Shown here: positions 10,811 to 18,935 of the stretch, in pieces
How the letters are laid out: the number at the start of each line of letters is the position of its first letter
Position numbering within the stretch: the stretch's first letter is position 1
From: Burkholderia diffusa
GTDB taxonomy: Bacteria > Pseudomonadota > Gammaproteobacteria > Burkholderiales > Burkholderiaceae
Assembly (NCBI RefSeq): GCF_001718315.1
Contig: NZ_CP013363.1
Span: forward strand, 434,001-498,000
Direction: 5' to 3'
DNA length: 64,000 nucleotides
The notes under the pieces: model-generated
Database searches by the model: none
Seen by the model: the letters and a program-made list of their open reading frames with translations, nothing else
What the model was told of the DNA's origin: nothing
Translations under genes and position numbers: made by a program

Positions 10811-11506
10811 TCAGAAATGCCCCGTGAACCGGTAGCGGCTGCCCGGATGCCACAAATTGGCCACCGACGCGACCATCCCTTGCGACCACGTGCGCCGATG
10901 CAGCAGCAGGCACGGTTCGCGTTCGTCCGTCGTCAGGTGGCGGCGCGTCGCCGCATCGGGCATTGCGGCCTCGATCCGGTATTCGACCCGCTGCAGCGGC
11001 GCGACGCGCGTCAGGTACTGGTTCGGCGTCGTTGTCGTGAAGTCCTGCAATGCATATTCGGGCGCGCAGGCCGGATTGACCCAGCGCTCCTCGAGTTGCA
11101 CGGGCGTGTCGTTCTCGAAGTGCAGCACGCGCGAATGGAAGATCGGGCTGCCGGTGTCGAGCTGCAGCTCGTCGGCGAGTTTCGCATCGGCGACGGCCGC
11201 GCCGACCTCCAGCACCTGCGCACGATACGCATGGCCGCGCGCGGCGACTTCATCGGAAATGCTGCGGATCGCGACCAGTGTCGATTCGTATTTCGGCGAC
11301 GCGACATACGTGCCCGAGCCGCGCGTGCGCGTGAGCACCTGTTCGGCCGTCAGCTCGCGCAGCGCGCGGTTGACCGTCATCCGCGCGACATTGAATTCGC
11401 GCGCGAGCTCGTTCTCCGACGGCACCTGGTCGCCTTCCGCCCACTCGCCCGCGTGAATGCGCGCGAGGATGAAGTCCTTGATTTCCTGATAGATCGGTGT
11501 GGTCAT
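10811..11506 (-). CDS. hutC: Histidine-utilisation repressor, GntR/HutC family
   Basis: Transcriptional repressor of histidine uptake and catabolism; in studied pseudomonads its inducer is urocanate. The 231-residue protein has an N-terminal GntR winged HTH (QVPSENELAREFNVARMTV, then NRALRELTAEQVLTRTRGSG) and a C-terminal UTRA ligand domain, with the segments QYLTRVAPLQRVEYRIEA and LLLHRRTWS typical of HutC. It is divergent from the histidine-type ABC operon, with a HutC-like palindrome in between. The enzyme genes hutH, hutU and hutI are not in the window. Confidence 0.88.
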   Translation of the reverse strand: MTTPIYQEIKDFILARIHAGEWAEGDQVPSENELAREFNVARMTVNRALRELTAEQVLTRTRGSGTYVASPKYESTLVAIRSISDEVAARGHAYRAQVLEVGAAVADAKLADELQLDTGSPIFHSRVLHFENDTPVQLEERWVNPACAPEYALQDFTTTTPNQYLTRVAPLQRVEYRIEAAMPDAATRRHLTTDEREPCLLLHRRTWSQGMVASVANLWHPGSRYRFTGHF

Positions 11507-11703
11507 TGCATTGCTGTTCGAGAGACGGCGGCCGCGTGCCGTCGCAGGCCGGCCTTCGTGCGGTGTCCGGGCGGAGTGTACCGGGTTCGACGCGGGGCAG
11601 GCCCGACTGTACGCCCGGGATTCGGGTTATTCCGGCCTGCATCCGGCGCGCCGATCGGAGCCCCGCAGCGGTACCGCGGACCGCGGTCGCCGCGCCGGCT
11701 GAA

Positions 11704-11715
11704 AAGTATAGACAA
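11704..11715. promoter_or_regulatory. Possible second HutC half-match near hutC
   Basis: AAGTATAGACAA read on the other strand is TTGTCTATACTT, matching the HutC-type core TTGTATGTACAA at 8 of 12 positions. It lies about 200 bases upstream of hutC and could serve autoregulation. The match is weak. The remaining intergenic sequence (11507-11987, about 480 bases) is comparatively AT-rich and holds no gene I can support. Confidence 0.25.
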
Positions 11716-11875
11716 ATGCAGGCGCGGCGACGACGCACCGAACCCGCACAGAAAGCTGGATTCCATCTGCATGTAATCTATAGCGAATTGAAATATAAGG
11801 GAAATTCGCTCATGGAAACAATCCACCGACAATTAGAGATAAACACGGATTGCTGGCCGCGACCTGAAAAAGGCA

Positions 11876-11893
11876 AAGTTGTATGTACAACTT
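11876..11893 (+). promoter_or_regulatory. HutC-like operator upstream of the histidine transporter operon
   Basis: The 18-base sequence AAGTTGTATGTACAACTT has perfect 8-base arms around a central TG. Its core TTGTATGTACAA matches the HutC operator core I recall from Pseudomonas putida (CTTGTATGTACAAG). It lies 95 bases before the hisJ ATG, with hutC divergent on the other side. Confidence 0.7.
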
Positions 11894-11987
11894 CGGGAGT
11901 CACTGAACGAGCGGCTCCCGGGTTGGAAGGGTTCGCGGCGGCGACGCCGACGGGACCCGTGCCCAGTTCGCCTAAGACAGGAACGCC

Positions 11988-12761
11988 ATGAAGAAACTCG
12001 CGCTCAGTATTGCCCTCGCCTGCCTCGCGGTCGGTGCTCATGCAAAGGATTGGTCGACGATCCGGTTCGGCGTCGACGCCAGCTATCCGCCGTTCGAATC
12101 GAAGGACGCAAGCGGCAAGGTCGTCGGCTTCGACGTCGATCTCGGCAACGAGATCTGCGCGCGGTTGAAGGCCAAATGTGTGTGGATCGAGAACGACTTC
12201 GACGGGATGATCCCGGCCCTGAAGGCGAAGAAGTTCGACGGCGTGCTGTCGTCGATGTCGATGACGCCGGCGCGCGCCGAGCAGATCGCGTTCTCCGACA
12301 AGCTGTTCAACACGCCGACGCGCCTGGTCGCGAAGAAAGGCGCGAACCTGCAGCCGACGGCCGAATCGCTGAAGGGCAAGTCGGTCGGCGTCGAGCAGGG
12401 CACGATCCAGGAAACCTACGCGAAGACGTACTGGGCGCCGAAGGGCGTGCAGGTCGTGCCTTACCAGAACCAGGACGGCGTGTACCAGGACCTGATGTCG
12501 GGCCGCCTCGATGCCGCGCTGCAGGACGCGGTGCAGGCCGACCTCGGCTTCCTGAAGACGCCGCGCGGCGCGAGCTTCGAATTCGCCGGCAAGGACATCG
12601 ACGATCCGAAGACGCTCGGCAACGGCGCCGGCATCGGGCTGCGCAAGGACGACGCCGACCTGAAGGCGAAAATCGACCACGCGATCGCCGACATGATCAA
12701 GGACGGCACGTACAAGAAGCTCGAGAAGAAGTACTTCGCATTCGACGTCTACGGCGGCTGA
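11988..12761 (+). CDS. hisJ: Periplasmic histidine/basic amino-acid binding protein
   Basis: Solute receptor of a polar amino-acid ABC importer. The 257-residue precursor has a clear signal peptide (MKKLALSIALACLAVGAHA, cut before KDW). The mature protein shows family motifs RFGVDASYPPFES, GFDVDLGNEIC, SSMSMTPAR and FSDKLF, GKSVGVEQGT and the exact C-terminal pattern KYFAFDVYGG, aligning end to end with E. coli HisJ/ArgT. Histidine as substrate is inferred from that likeness and from hutC next door; arginine, lysine or ornithine may also be carried. First gene of the hisJQMP operon. Confidence 0.85.
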   Translation: MKKLALSIALACLAVGAHAKDWSTIRFGVDASYPPFESKDASGKVVGFDVDLGNEICARLKAKCVWIENDFDGMIPALKAKKFDGVLSSMSMTPARAEQIAFSDKLFNTPTRLVAKKGANLQPTAESLKGKSVGVEQGTIQETYAKTYWAPKGVQVVPYQNQDGVYQDLMSGRLDAALQDAVQADLGFLKTPRGASFEFAGKDIDDPKTLGNGAGIGLRKDDADLKAKIDHAIADMIKDGTYKKLEKKYFAFDVYGG

Positions 12762-12894
12762 TCGTCCATGCGGCGCGCGTCGGCTGTGGCGCGCGCCGCG
12801 TCGGTTGCCGCGTGCAACCCGCTTCGCATCATGCGTCCGGCTTGATGAGCAAGTCGCATCAGGTAGTGCGCAGATATCGTTTGATGCGCGGTTA

Positions 12895-13626
12895 ATGGCT
12901 ATTGACAATCCAGCCACTTCGTTCTGGATCCCTTATATGATCTTCCAAGGATTTGGCCCGCTGTTGTGGGCCGGCACGGTCGAGACCGTGAAGCTCGCGG
13001 TGCTGTCGCTCGCCGCGTCGCTGATACTGGGCCTCGCGGGCGCGGGCGCGAAGCTGTCGACGAACCGCGTGCTCAAGTCGGTCGGCACGTTCTATACGAC
13101 GCTGATCCGCGCGGTGCCCGATCTCGTGCTGATGCTGCTGCTGTTCTACGGGATCCAGATCCTGCTGAACAATGCGACCGACCTGCTCGGCTGGGACCAG
13201 ATCGACATCGACCCGTTCGTGGCCGGCGTCGTGACGCTCGGCTTCATCTACGGCGCGTACTTCACCGAAACGTTCCGCGGCGCGTTCCTCGCGGTGCCGC
13301 GCGGCCAGCTCGAAGCGGGCTTTGCATACGGGATGAGCGGCTGGCGCGTATTTCACCGGATCCTGTTTCCTCAGATGATGCGCTTCGCGCTGCCGGGCAT
13401 CGGCAACAACTGGCAGGTGCTCGTGAAAGCCACCGCGCTCGTGTCGATCATCGGCCTCGCCGATGTCGTGAAGGCGTCGCAGGACGCCGGCAAGAGCACG
13501 CTCGATTTCTTCTTCTTCACGCTCGCGGCCGGTGCGATCTATCTCGCGATCACGACGGTATCGAACGTCGTGCTGCACCACCTCGAGAAGCGTTATTCCG
13601 CCGGCGTCCGGAGGCTTGCACTGTGA
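12895..13626 (+). CDS. hisQ: Histidine ABC transporter permease HisQ
   Basis: Inner-membrane permease of 243 residues with about five membrane segments. It has the binding-protein-dependent permease (EAA) loop in the form EAGFAYGMSGWRVFHRILFP, and the segments TLIRAVPDLVLMLLLFYGIQ, IDIDPFVAGVVTLGFIYGAY and LPGIGNNWQVLVKATALVS are characteristic of HisQ/ArtQ. The ATG at 12895 is used; E. coli HisQ would begin near the in-frame ATG at 12937, which is a real alternative since neither has a strong ribosome binding site. Its stop overlaps the GTG start of hisM by four bases, implying translational coupling. Confidence 0.85.
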   Translation: MAIDNPATSFWIPYMIFQGFGPLLWAGTVETVKLAVLSLAASLILGLAGAGAKLSTNRVLKSVGTFYTTLIRAVPDLVLMLLLFYGIQILLNNATDLLGWDQIDIDPFVAGVVTLGFIYGAYFTETFRGAFLAVPRGQLEAGFAYGMSGWRVFHRILFPQMMRFALPGIGNNWQVLVKATALVSIIGLADVVKASQDAGKSTLDFFFFTLAAGAIYLAITTVSNVVLHHLEKRYSAGVRRLAL

Positions 13627-14336
13627 TCGAACTCGTCAGCCAGTACTGGCAAAGCTATCTCTATACCGACGGCTACCGCTTCAGCGGCCTGGCGATCACG
13701 CTGTGGCTGCTGGTCGTGTCGATCGCGCTGGGTTTCGCGCTGGCCGTGCCGCTCGCGATCGCACGCGCGTCGTCGAACCGCTGGATTTCCGGCCCGGTGT
13801 GGCTCTATACGTACGTGTTCCGCGGTACGCCGCTCTACGTGCAGCTGCTGATGTGCTACACCGGCATCTACAGCCTGCAGGTCGTGCACAACCACGTGTT
13901 GCTCGACACGTTCTTCCGCAACGCGATGAACTGCACGCTGCTCGCGTTCGTGCTGAACGAATGCGCGTATGCGACGGAAATCTTCGCGGGCGCGATCAAG
14001 GCGACGTCGGCCGGCGAGATCGAGGCCGGGATGGCCTACGGGATGTCGCGCTTCAAGCTCTATACGCGCATCATCCTGCCGTCCGCGCTGCGCCGCTCGC
14101 TGCCGAGCTACAGCAACGAAGTAATCTTGATGCTGCACGCGACGACGCTTGCGTTCACCGCGACCGTGCCCGACATCCTGAAGGTCACGCGCGACGTCAA
14201 TTCCGCCACGTACATGTCGTTCCAGGCTTACGGCATCGCCGCCGTGCTGTACGCCATCGTCGTGTTCGCGCTCATCTGGGCGTTCCGCAAGCTGGAGACG
14301 CGCTGGCTCGCGTATCTGTCGCCGCGCGGCCATTAA
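13623..14336 (+). CDS. hisM: Histidine ABC transporter permease HisM
   Basis: Second permease of the heterodimer, 237 residues, about five membrane segments. Family features are ALAVPLAIARASSNRWI, the FRGTPLYVQLLM motif and the EAA loop EAGMAYGMSRFKLYTRIILP, followed by RRSLPSYSNEVILMLHATTLAF. The GTG start at 13623 overlaps the hisQ stop (GTGA), and gives the expected HisM N-terminus with the sequence MIELVSQYWQSYLY. It pairs with HisQ and the ATPase HisP. Confidence 0.85.
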   Translation: MIELVSQYWQSYLYTDGYRFSGLAITLWLLVVSIALGFALAVPLAIARASSNRWISGPVWLYTYVFRGTPLYVQLLMCYTGIYSLQVVHNHVLLDTFFRNAMNCTLLAFVLNECAYATEIFAGAIKATSAGEIEAGMAYGMSRFKLYTRIILPSALRRSLPSYSNEVILMLHATTLAFTATVPDILKVTRDVNSATYMSFQAYGIAAVLYAIVVFALIWAFRKLETRWLAYLSPRGH

Positions 14337-14369
14337 CGCATTCGCAAGATTCGCAAGGAAGGACCAAGC

Positions 14370-15137
14370 ATGTACAAGCTCACCGTTGACAACCTGCACA
14401 AGAAATTCGGCGACAACGAGGTGTTGAAGGGCGTGTCGATGAAGGCGAAGGCCGGCGACGTGATCAGCATCATCGGCTCGAGCGGCTCCGGCAAGAGCAC
14501 GTTCCTGCGCTGCATCAACTTCCTCGAGCAGCCGTGCTCGGGGCAGATCACGATTGGCAGCGAGCCGATCGAGACCACGCGCGACCGCAACGGCTCGCTG
14601 CGTGTGGCCGACCAGAAGCAGCTGCAGCGCATGCGCACGAAACTGTCGATGGTGTTCCAGCACTTCAACCTGTGGGCGCACATGACGGTGCTCGAGAACG
14701 TGATCGAGGCGCCGATGGCCGTGCTCGGGATCGGCAAGGAAGAGGCCGTCGCGCGAGCGCGCAAGTATCTGGAGAAGGTCGGCCTCGCGCCCCGTGTCGA
14801 AGGCATGTATCCGTCTCACCTGTCGGGTGGCCAGCAGCAGCGCGTCGCGATCGCACGTGCGCTCGCGATGGAGCCGGAGGTGATGCTGTTCGACGAACCG
14901 ACGTCGGCGCTCGACCCGGAACTCGTCGGCGAAGTGCTGAAGGTGATGCAGAAGCTGGCCGAGGAAGGCCGCACGATGATCGTCGTCACGCACGAGATGG
15001 GCTTCGCACGCAACGTGTCGAACCACGTGATCTTCCTGCACCAGGGGAAGATCGAGGAGGAGGGCGATCCGCGGGAGATTCTCGTCAACCCGAAGAGCGA
15101 GCGGCTCGGGCAGTTCCTGTCGGGGCGGCTCAAATGA
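14370..15137 (+). CDS. hisP: Histidine ABC transporter ATP-binding protein HisP
   Basis: Cytoplasmic ATPase of the importer, 255 residues, family length. Walker A is GSSGSGKST, the Q-loop is in [13 protein letters not shown], the signature is LSGGQQQR, Walker B is [14 protein letters not shown] and the switch His is in VVTHEMGFA. The sequence is of the GlnQ/HisP polar amino-acid class. Last gene of the operon, 33 bases after hisM with an AAGGAAGGA ribosome binding site, followed by a terminator. Confidence 0.9.
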   Translation: MYKLTVDNLHKKFGDNEVLKGVSMKAKAGDVISIIGSSGSGKSTFLRCINFLEQPCSGQITIGSEPIETTRDRNGSLRVADQKQLQRMRTKLSMVFQHFNLWAHMTVLENVIEAPMAVLGIGKEEAVARARKYLEKVGLAPRVEGMYPSHLSGGQQQRVAIARALAMEPEVMLFDEPTSALDPELVGEVLKVMQKLAEEGRTMIVVTHEMGFARNVSNHVIFLHQGKIEEEGDPREILVNPKSERLGQFLSGRLK

Positions 15138-15239
15138 GCGGCGCCGACAGGCGTTCGTCACGAGGCCGAGTTTCCCATCGTCATCGTGCCGAAAGGCTCG
15201 GCACGCCTCCGTGGTTTCGGACGTGATGCCGTGCCTCCA

Positions 15240-15269
15240 AAAGACCGCCTTCGTGAAGGCGGTTTTTTA
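15240..15269 (+). terminator. Rho-independent terminator of the hisJQMP operon
   Basis: ACCGCCTTC (15244-15252) pairs with GAAGGCGGT (15255-15263), effectively an eight-pair stem with a CGTG loop, followed by a T-run (TTTTTTAT). It lies about 105 bases after the hisP stop. Confidence 0.9.
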
Positions 15270-15495
15270 TTGGCCTCGTTCAGGCGCCTCGTTCTGCTTC
15301 GGTCATTCGAGGTCCGAATCGTTTGTCGCGTAAGGAAATCGAAAAAATGGATGGCGGTTTGTCAGCCGCGCGTGATGTTTCGTTACACGGTGTCAAAGAT
15401 GGTCAATTCGCGACAGGTGCGGTGCACGGCGCGTCGGCGTGCCGCGTTAAGGGGATAACAGCCGGACCACCGGCTGCCCTACCCAGGAGAATGTC

Positions 15496-15633
15496 ATGAC
15501 CCGCATCGCGAAGATCCTGACCGTGACGGCCGTCGCCTGCGCTGCTCTCGTACCGGCGCTGGCCGAAGCCCATTCGCACCGCGTGTGCCATTTCGATCAC
15601 CACCATCACCGCGTGTGTCGCTGGGTCCGTTGA
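15496..15633 (+). CDS. 45-residue HHHH-motif secreted peptide
   Basis: Short gene with a strong AGGAGA ribosome binding site six bases before the ATG. The product has a signal peptide (MTRIAKILTVTAVACAALVPALA, cut near AEA) and a mature tail of about 20 residues rich in His with two Cys: HSHRVCHFDHHHHRVCRWVR, which contains a tandem RVC motif around four His. It matches the small HHHH-motif proteins annotated in Burkholderia. Function is unknown; the His/Cys content suggests binding of a transition metal in the periplasm or outside. It precedes another small exported protein by 68 bases in the same direction. Confidence 0.7.
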   Translation: MTRIAKILTVTAVACAALVPALAEAHSHRVCHFDHHHHRVCRWVR

Positions 15634-15701
15634 CCCGCGGCACGGTATTCCCGGCATCGCGTCGGGACGTTTTTCCCATTCAGGCAAATCAGGAGAGGAA
15701 T

Positions 15702-16169
15702 ATGAAAAAGACGATGTTGATCGCCGCGCTCGTCGCGGGCATGGGCATGTCGATCGGTGCGTTTGCACAGGTTCCGGCCAGCGCGCCGGCCGGCACGACC
15801 GGGCTGTGCAAGGACGGCTCCTTCTACTCGGGCGCGTCGAAGAAGGGCGCATGCGCCGGCCACAAGGGCGTGAAGACGTGGTACGGCGCATCGTCGGCAG
15901 CCGCGGCCAGCGCACCGGCTGCAGCCCCCGCGACCGCGGCTTCCGCTTCCGCAGCATCGGGTGCGGCACCGGCGAAGAGCGCGCCCGCGACGACCGCGGC
16001 AGCGGCGCCGGGCGGCGGCGCGGGCAAGGTGTGGGTCAACGACAGCACGAAGGTCTACCACTGCTCGACCGACAAGTACTACGGCAAGACGAAGCACGGC
16101 AGCTACATGTCGGAAGCCGATGCGAAGGCGAAGGGGTTCCACGCGGCGCACGGCAAGGCCTGCTCGTAA
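15702..16169 (+). CDS. Exported DUF3761 protein
   Basis: A 155-residue exported protein. Signal peptide MKKTMLIAALVAGMGMSIGAFA, then a DUF3761-like block (LCKDGSFYSGASKKGACAGH, then KGVKTWYG) at about residues 32-62, an Ala/Pro/Ser-rich linker (about 63-107), and a C-terminal block VWVNDSTKVYHCSTDKYYGK, then TKHGSYMSEADAKAKGF ending in C, the pattern often seen in small secreted proteins with an Ada-like Cys/His fold. Four Cys in all may form disulfides. The ATG at 15702 has AGGAGAGGAA just upstream. Function unknown; probably periplasmic or cell-surface. It may be co-transcribed with the HHHH-motif peptide. Confidence 0.78.
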   Translation: MKKTMLIAALVAGMGMSIGAFAQVPASAPAGTTGLCKDGSFYSGASKKGACAGHKGVKTWYGASSAAAASAPAAAPATAASASAASGAAPAKSAPATTAAAAPGGGAGKVWVNDSTKVYHCSTDKYYGKTKHGSYMSEADAKAKGFHAAHGKACS

Positions 16170-16215
16170 CGCGAGGCGTGCGCGAGTGTTGCCGCTCGCG
16201 CCCCGTGCGGCATCG

Positions 16216-16247
16216 CGCCCCGCCACCCGTGCGGGGCGATTCGTTTG
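16216..16247 (+). terminator. Probable terminator after the DUF3761 gene
   Basis: CGCCCCGC (16216-16223) pairs with GCGGGGCG (16231-16238) over a seven-base loop, followed by ATTCGTTT. Stable stem but an interrupted T-run. It lies about 47 bases past the stop. Confidence 0.5.
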
Positions 16248-16360
16248 GAGCGCCGGTGTTGCTGTGCCGATCGCTGCCATACCGCGCGTGCATCGGGCAA
16301 CGACCATGACGTCACGTCGCGCGCGCCGCGCACATCGCCTTCCGTATCGGCGGTGCGATT

Positions 16361-16620
16361 CTACGGTTCGTTTTCGTGGATCGTCGCACGCACGATCGAA
16401 TGGATCCGGGTCAACCACCTGCTGCCGTTGAACGAACCGTAGCGGCCCACACCCGTCTGCATGTGGTGCGTTTCAGGTATGGCGGCAATCTCGAACACGG
16501 TGTCTGCCCGGCCACCGTCTGGCCCACGGCGCAGTACGTCAACGCGCGGCGCGCGAACGCGTATCGCCCGAACACCTTCTCGAACATTTCCAGATACAAC
16601 GCCGCGGTGAGATCGGCCAT
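16361..16620 (-). pseudogene. Small frameshifted hypothetical gene
   Basis: Two adjoining minus-strand frames look coding by codon use but are offset by one base. The first (from the ATG at 16620) reads MADLTAALYLEMFEKVFGRY, then AFARRALTYCAVGQTVAG; the second then continues ADTVFEIAAIPETHHMQTGV down to a TAG at 16361. Adding one base in the G-run opposite 16507-16509 would join them into an 85-90 residue protein. It could be a decayed gene, a sequencing error in a homopolymer, or chance. I recognise no family. The rest of the 710-base gap 16170-16879 holds the terminator above and nothing else I can support. Confidence 0.35.
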
Positions 16621-16879
16621 CGCGAAGTGTCGTCGTGGAAGCGGCGTAACGTGCCGATTTTCGAGTCGCCATCGTTCGCATGCTCGGGGTTGAGATCAAC
16701 AAAAGAGGCGGCTGCGCAATACGCAAACGTTTCACATCGATTTTCGCTGAAAACGAGAACGAATTCCCTAAAGGATGCCGGTGCCGATGACGTTAATCGG
16801 GCACGGGGACGACTGTCGATCGCATGCATGCGACATGCGACGCGCAGTCCGCAACAACCAGCGCAGCAGGGGAACCAAC

Positions 16880-18127
16880 TTGAACCGTCAGCAATCGTGG
16901 ACGCGCACGGCCGCGCCCGGCGAGATCATCTACTCGGAGGGCTTCGCCGGCGAGCCCGTCATCTTTCTGATCGCCGACGGCAAGGTCGAGCTGTCGACGC
17001 GCTGCGAGGACAAGCGCGTCGTCGTCGCGACGCTCGGACGCGGCGAGTTCTTCGGCGAATCCGCGCTGCTCGCATCCGAACCGCGCGCGCATACGGCAAA
17101 GGCGCTGTCGTTCTGCCAGCTCACGGTCGTGCCGGCCGAGCTGCTCGACGCGGAAATCGAGCACTTGTCCGCGCTGCTCCGTCATGTCGTGCGCACGATG
17201 ATCCGGCGCGTGAAGCGCAAGGACGACCAGCTCGCGACCTATACGCACGCCGACTTCATGCCGGGCGTGCTGTCGTATGCGCATGTGCTGTCGCTGATGG
17301 CGGGTGCCGACACGCGCGGATCGGACGACGCGTGGTCGCGGCGGCCGATGCAGGCGCAGGCGGCCCAGGCGTCGGTGCCGCTCGCGGACGTGATTCGCCG
17401 CTGCCGCGCGATCGCCGGCCATTCGCGCCCGCACGTGCTTGCGATGCTGCGCCGCATGGAGAAGCTCAATCTCGTCACGATCGAAGCCGCGCAGGCCGAC
17501 CATGCCGGCGGCACGACCGATTACACGGCGTCATCGGATGCGCGCCAGGTCGTCACGTTCGATGCCGCGCGCGTGATCGATCGCGCGCAGCAGGTTGCCG
17601 ATCACGATCTCGACCTGTCGATCAACAGCGAGCTTGAACTGATCGAGCTGGCCGATCTCGAAGCGCTGATCGGCGTCGACCGGAAGCTGCTGCTCAACAA
17701 GCTGTCGCACGGCGAGATCGCCGATGAAGTCTTCGCGTTCCGCAAGTCGAAAGTGCTCGGTTACGTCGAGCAGAAGGGTGTCGCGTATTTCTCGCGTCGC
17801 AGCCCGCGCGCCGGCGACGACGTGCGCGCGCTCGAGGATATCGTGTGGGTCGACCAGCGCACGCTGTTCGACGTGATCAGCGCATTCGATACGTACGATC
17901 TCGCGAAGCTGATCGCGAGCCTCGACGATCGCGCGGTGGCCGACAAGCTGTTCTCCGTGATGACGGAAACGCGGCGCAACGAGGTGTCGTGGGTGATGCG
18001 CCGTGAGCTGAAGCTCGACCCGATCGAGATCGAGGAGATCGAACGGCGCGTGCTCGATGCCGTGCGCGCGGCCAAGGCGCCGGCGGCGGGCGCGGCGCCC
18101 ATGCCGCTGGCGTCATCCGACGCGTGA
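16880..18127 (+). CDS. Cyclic-nucleotide-binding protein with FliG-like C-terminal domain
   Basis: A 415-residue cytoplasmic protein of unusual make-up. Residues about 10-100 are a cNMP-binding domain: the phosphate-binding cassette is FFGESALLASEPRAHTA, keeping the Glu and Arg that hold the cyclic phosphate. A helical middle follows. Residues about 317-400 resemble the C-terminal torque domain of the flagellar rotor protein FliG: LEDIVWVDQRTLFDVIS, then LAKLIASLDDRAVADKLFSV and RRELKLDPIEIEEIERRVL. The TTG start is chosen because AGGGG precedes it; an in-frame ATG lies at 16835. It is followed after 25 bases by motA-like and motB-like genes, so it probably acts with that stator. It is not a normal FliG and no flagellar genes are near. 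Confidence 0.7.
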   Translation: MNRQQSWTRTAAPGEIIYSEGFAGEPVIFLIADGKVELSTRCEDKRVVVATLGRGEFFGESALLASEPRAHTAKALSFCQLTVVPAELLDAEIEHLSALLRHVVRTMIRRVKRKDDQLATYTHADFMPGVLSYAHVLSLMAGADTRGSDDAWSRRPMQAQAAQASVPLADVIRRCRAIAGHSRPHVLAMLRRMEKLNLVTIEAAQADHAGGTTDYTASSDARQVVTFDAARVIDRAQQVADHDLDLSINSELELIELADLEALIGVDRKLLLNKLSHGEIADEVFAFRKSKVLGYVEQKGVAYFSRRSPRAGDDVRALEDIVWVDQRTLFDVISAFDTYDLAKLIASLDDRAVADKLFSVMTETRRNEVSWVMRRELKLDPIEIEEIERRVLDAVRAAKAPAAGAAPMPLASSDA

Positions 18128-18152
18128 CGCACGGACCCGACCGGAGACACAT

Positions 18153-18917
18153 ATGGACCTGTTGACCCTGGCCGGCGTGCTGCTCGGCGGCGCGGCCATC
18201 GTGTTCGGCTTCGCACTGGAAGGCGGACATTTCTCGACGCTGTTCCAGTTCGAGGCGCTCGTGATCGTGCTCGGCGGTACGCTCGGCGCGGTGATGATCC
18301 AGAACACGTGGGCGCGGTTCTTCGATGCGGTGAAACAGTTGCGGCTCGCGTTCGTGCGTGCGCAGGAAGTCGACCGCAAGCATCTGACCGACCTGCTGGA
18401 GTGGGGCGATCGCGCGAAACTCGACGGGTTGCTCGCGTTCGAATCGATGGACGTGAGCGGCATTCATCCGTTCGCGCGGCGCGGGCTCGAACTGCTCGCG
18501 AACGGCGTGTCGACTGCCGTGCTCGAGGACGCGCTGCATCGCGAGCTCGATGCATACGAGCGCAGCCGGCTCGCGGCCGCGCGCGTGTGGCAGCAGGCCG
18601 GCGGCTATGCGCCGACGTTCGGCATTCTCGGCTCGGTGCTCGGGCTTGTCCAGGTGACAAGTCACATTCTCGAACCGGCGCAGCTGGGGCCGGGCATCGC
18701 GGTCGCATTCATCGCGACGCTCTATGGCCTCGCGTTCGCGAATCTCGTGTTTCTGCCGCTATACGGGAAGCTGCGCGCGCAGATCGACAGCGAGCTGCGT
18801 TTCCGCAAGCTCTATCTCGACGGCCTGCTCGCGATCTCGCGCAAGGAGTCGCCGCATACGATCGAGACGCGGCTGACCGGCGACGTGCGCGGCCGCGCGG
18901 CGGAGTCCCTCGCATGA
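18153..18917 (+). CDS. MotA/PomA-like stator subunit
   Basis: Inner-membrane proton- or sodium-channel subunit, 254 residues. Two N-terminal membrane segments (LTLAGVLLGGAAIVFGFALEGG, split at the Gly; FEALVIVLGGTLGAVMI), a cytoplasmic loop of about 100 residues, then TM3 with the conserved proline in GGYAPTFGILGSVLGLV and TM4 (AFIATLYGLAFANLVFLPL). Layout and length match MotA/PomA rather than ExbB/TolQ, whose loop order differs. ATG at 18153 with CGGAG upstream. It lies between the cNMP/FliG-like gene and the MotB-like gene with short gaps, so one operon. No flagellar genes are nearby; it is probably an alternative stator, and the ion is not known. Confidence 0.82.
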   Translation: MDLLTLAGVLLGGAAIVFGFALEGGHFSTLFQFEALVIVLGGTLGAVMIQNTWARFFDAVKQLRLAFVRAQEVDRKHLTDLLEWGDRAKLDGLLAFESMDVSGIHPFARRGLELLANGVSTAVLEDALHRELDAYERSRLAAARVWQQAGGYAPTFGILGSVLGLVQVTSHILEPAQLGPGIAVAFIATLYGLAFANLVFLPLYGKLRAQIDSELRFRKLYLDGLLAISRKESPHTIETRLTGDVRGRAAESLA

Positions 18918-18935
18918 CGCACCGGGAGCTTCGAC

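Noticed and set aside
16769..16790. TAAA and GCCGATGA before the cNMP/FliG-like gene, resembling a sigma-28 promoter
   Set aside because: The spacing is 10 bases instead of 15 and the -10 has a mismatch.
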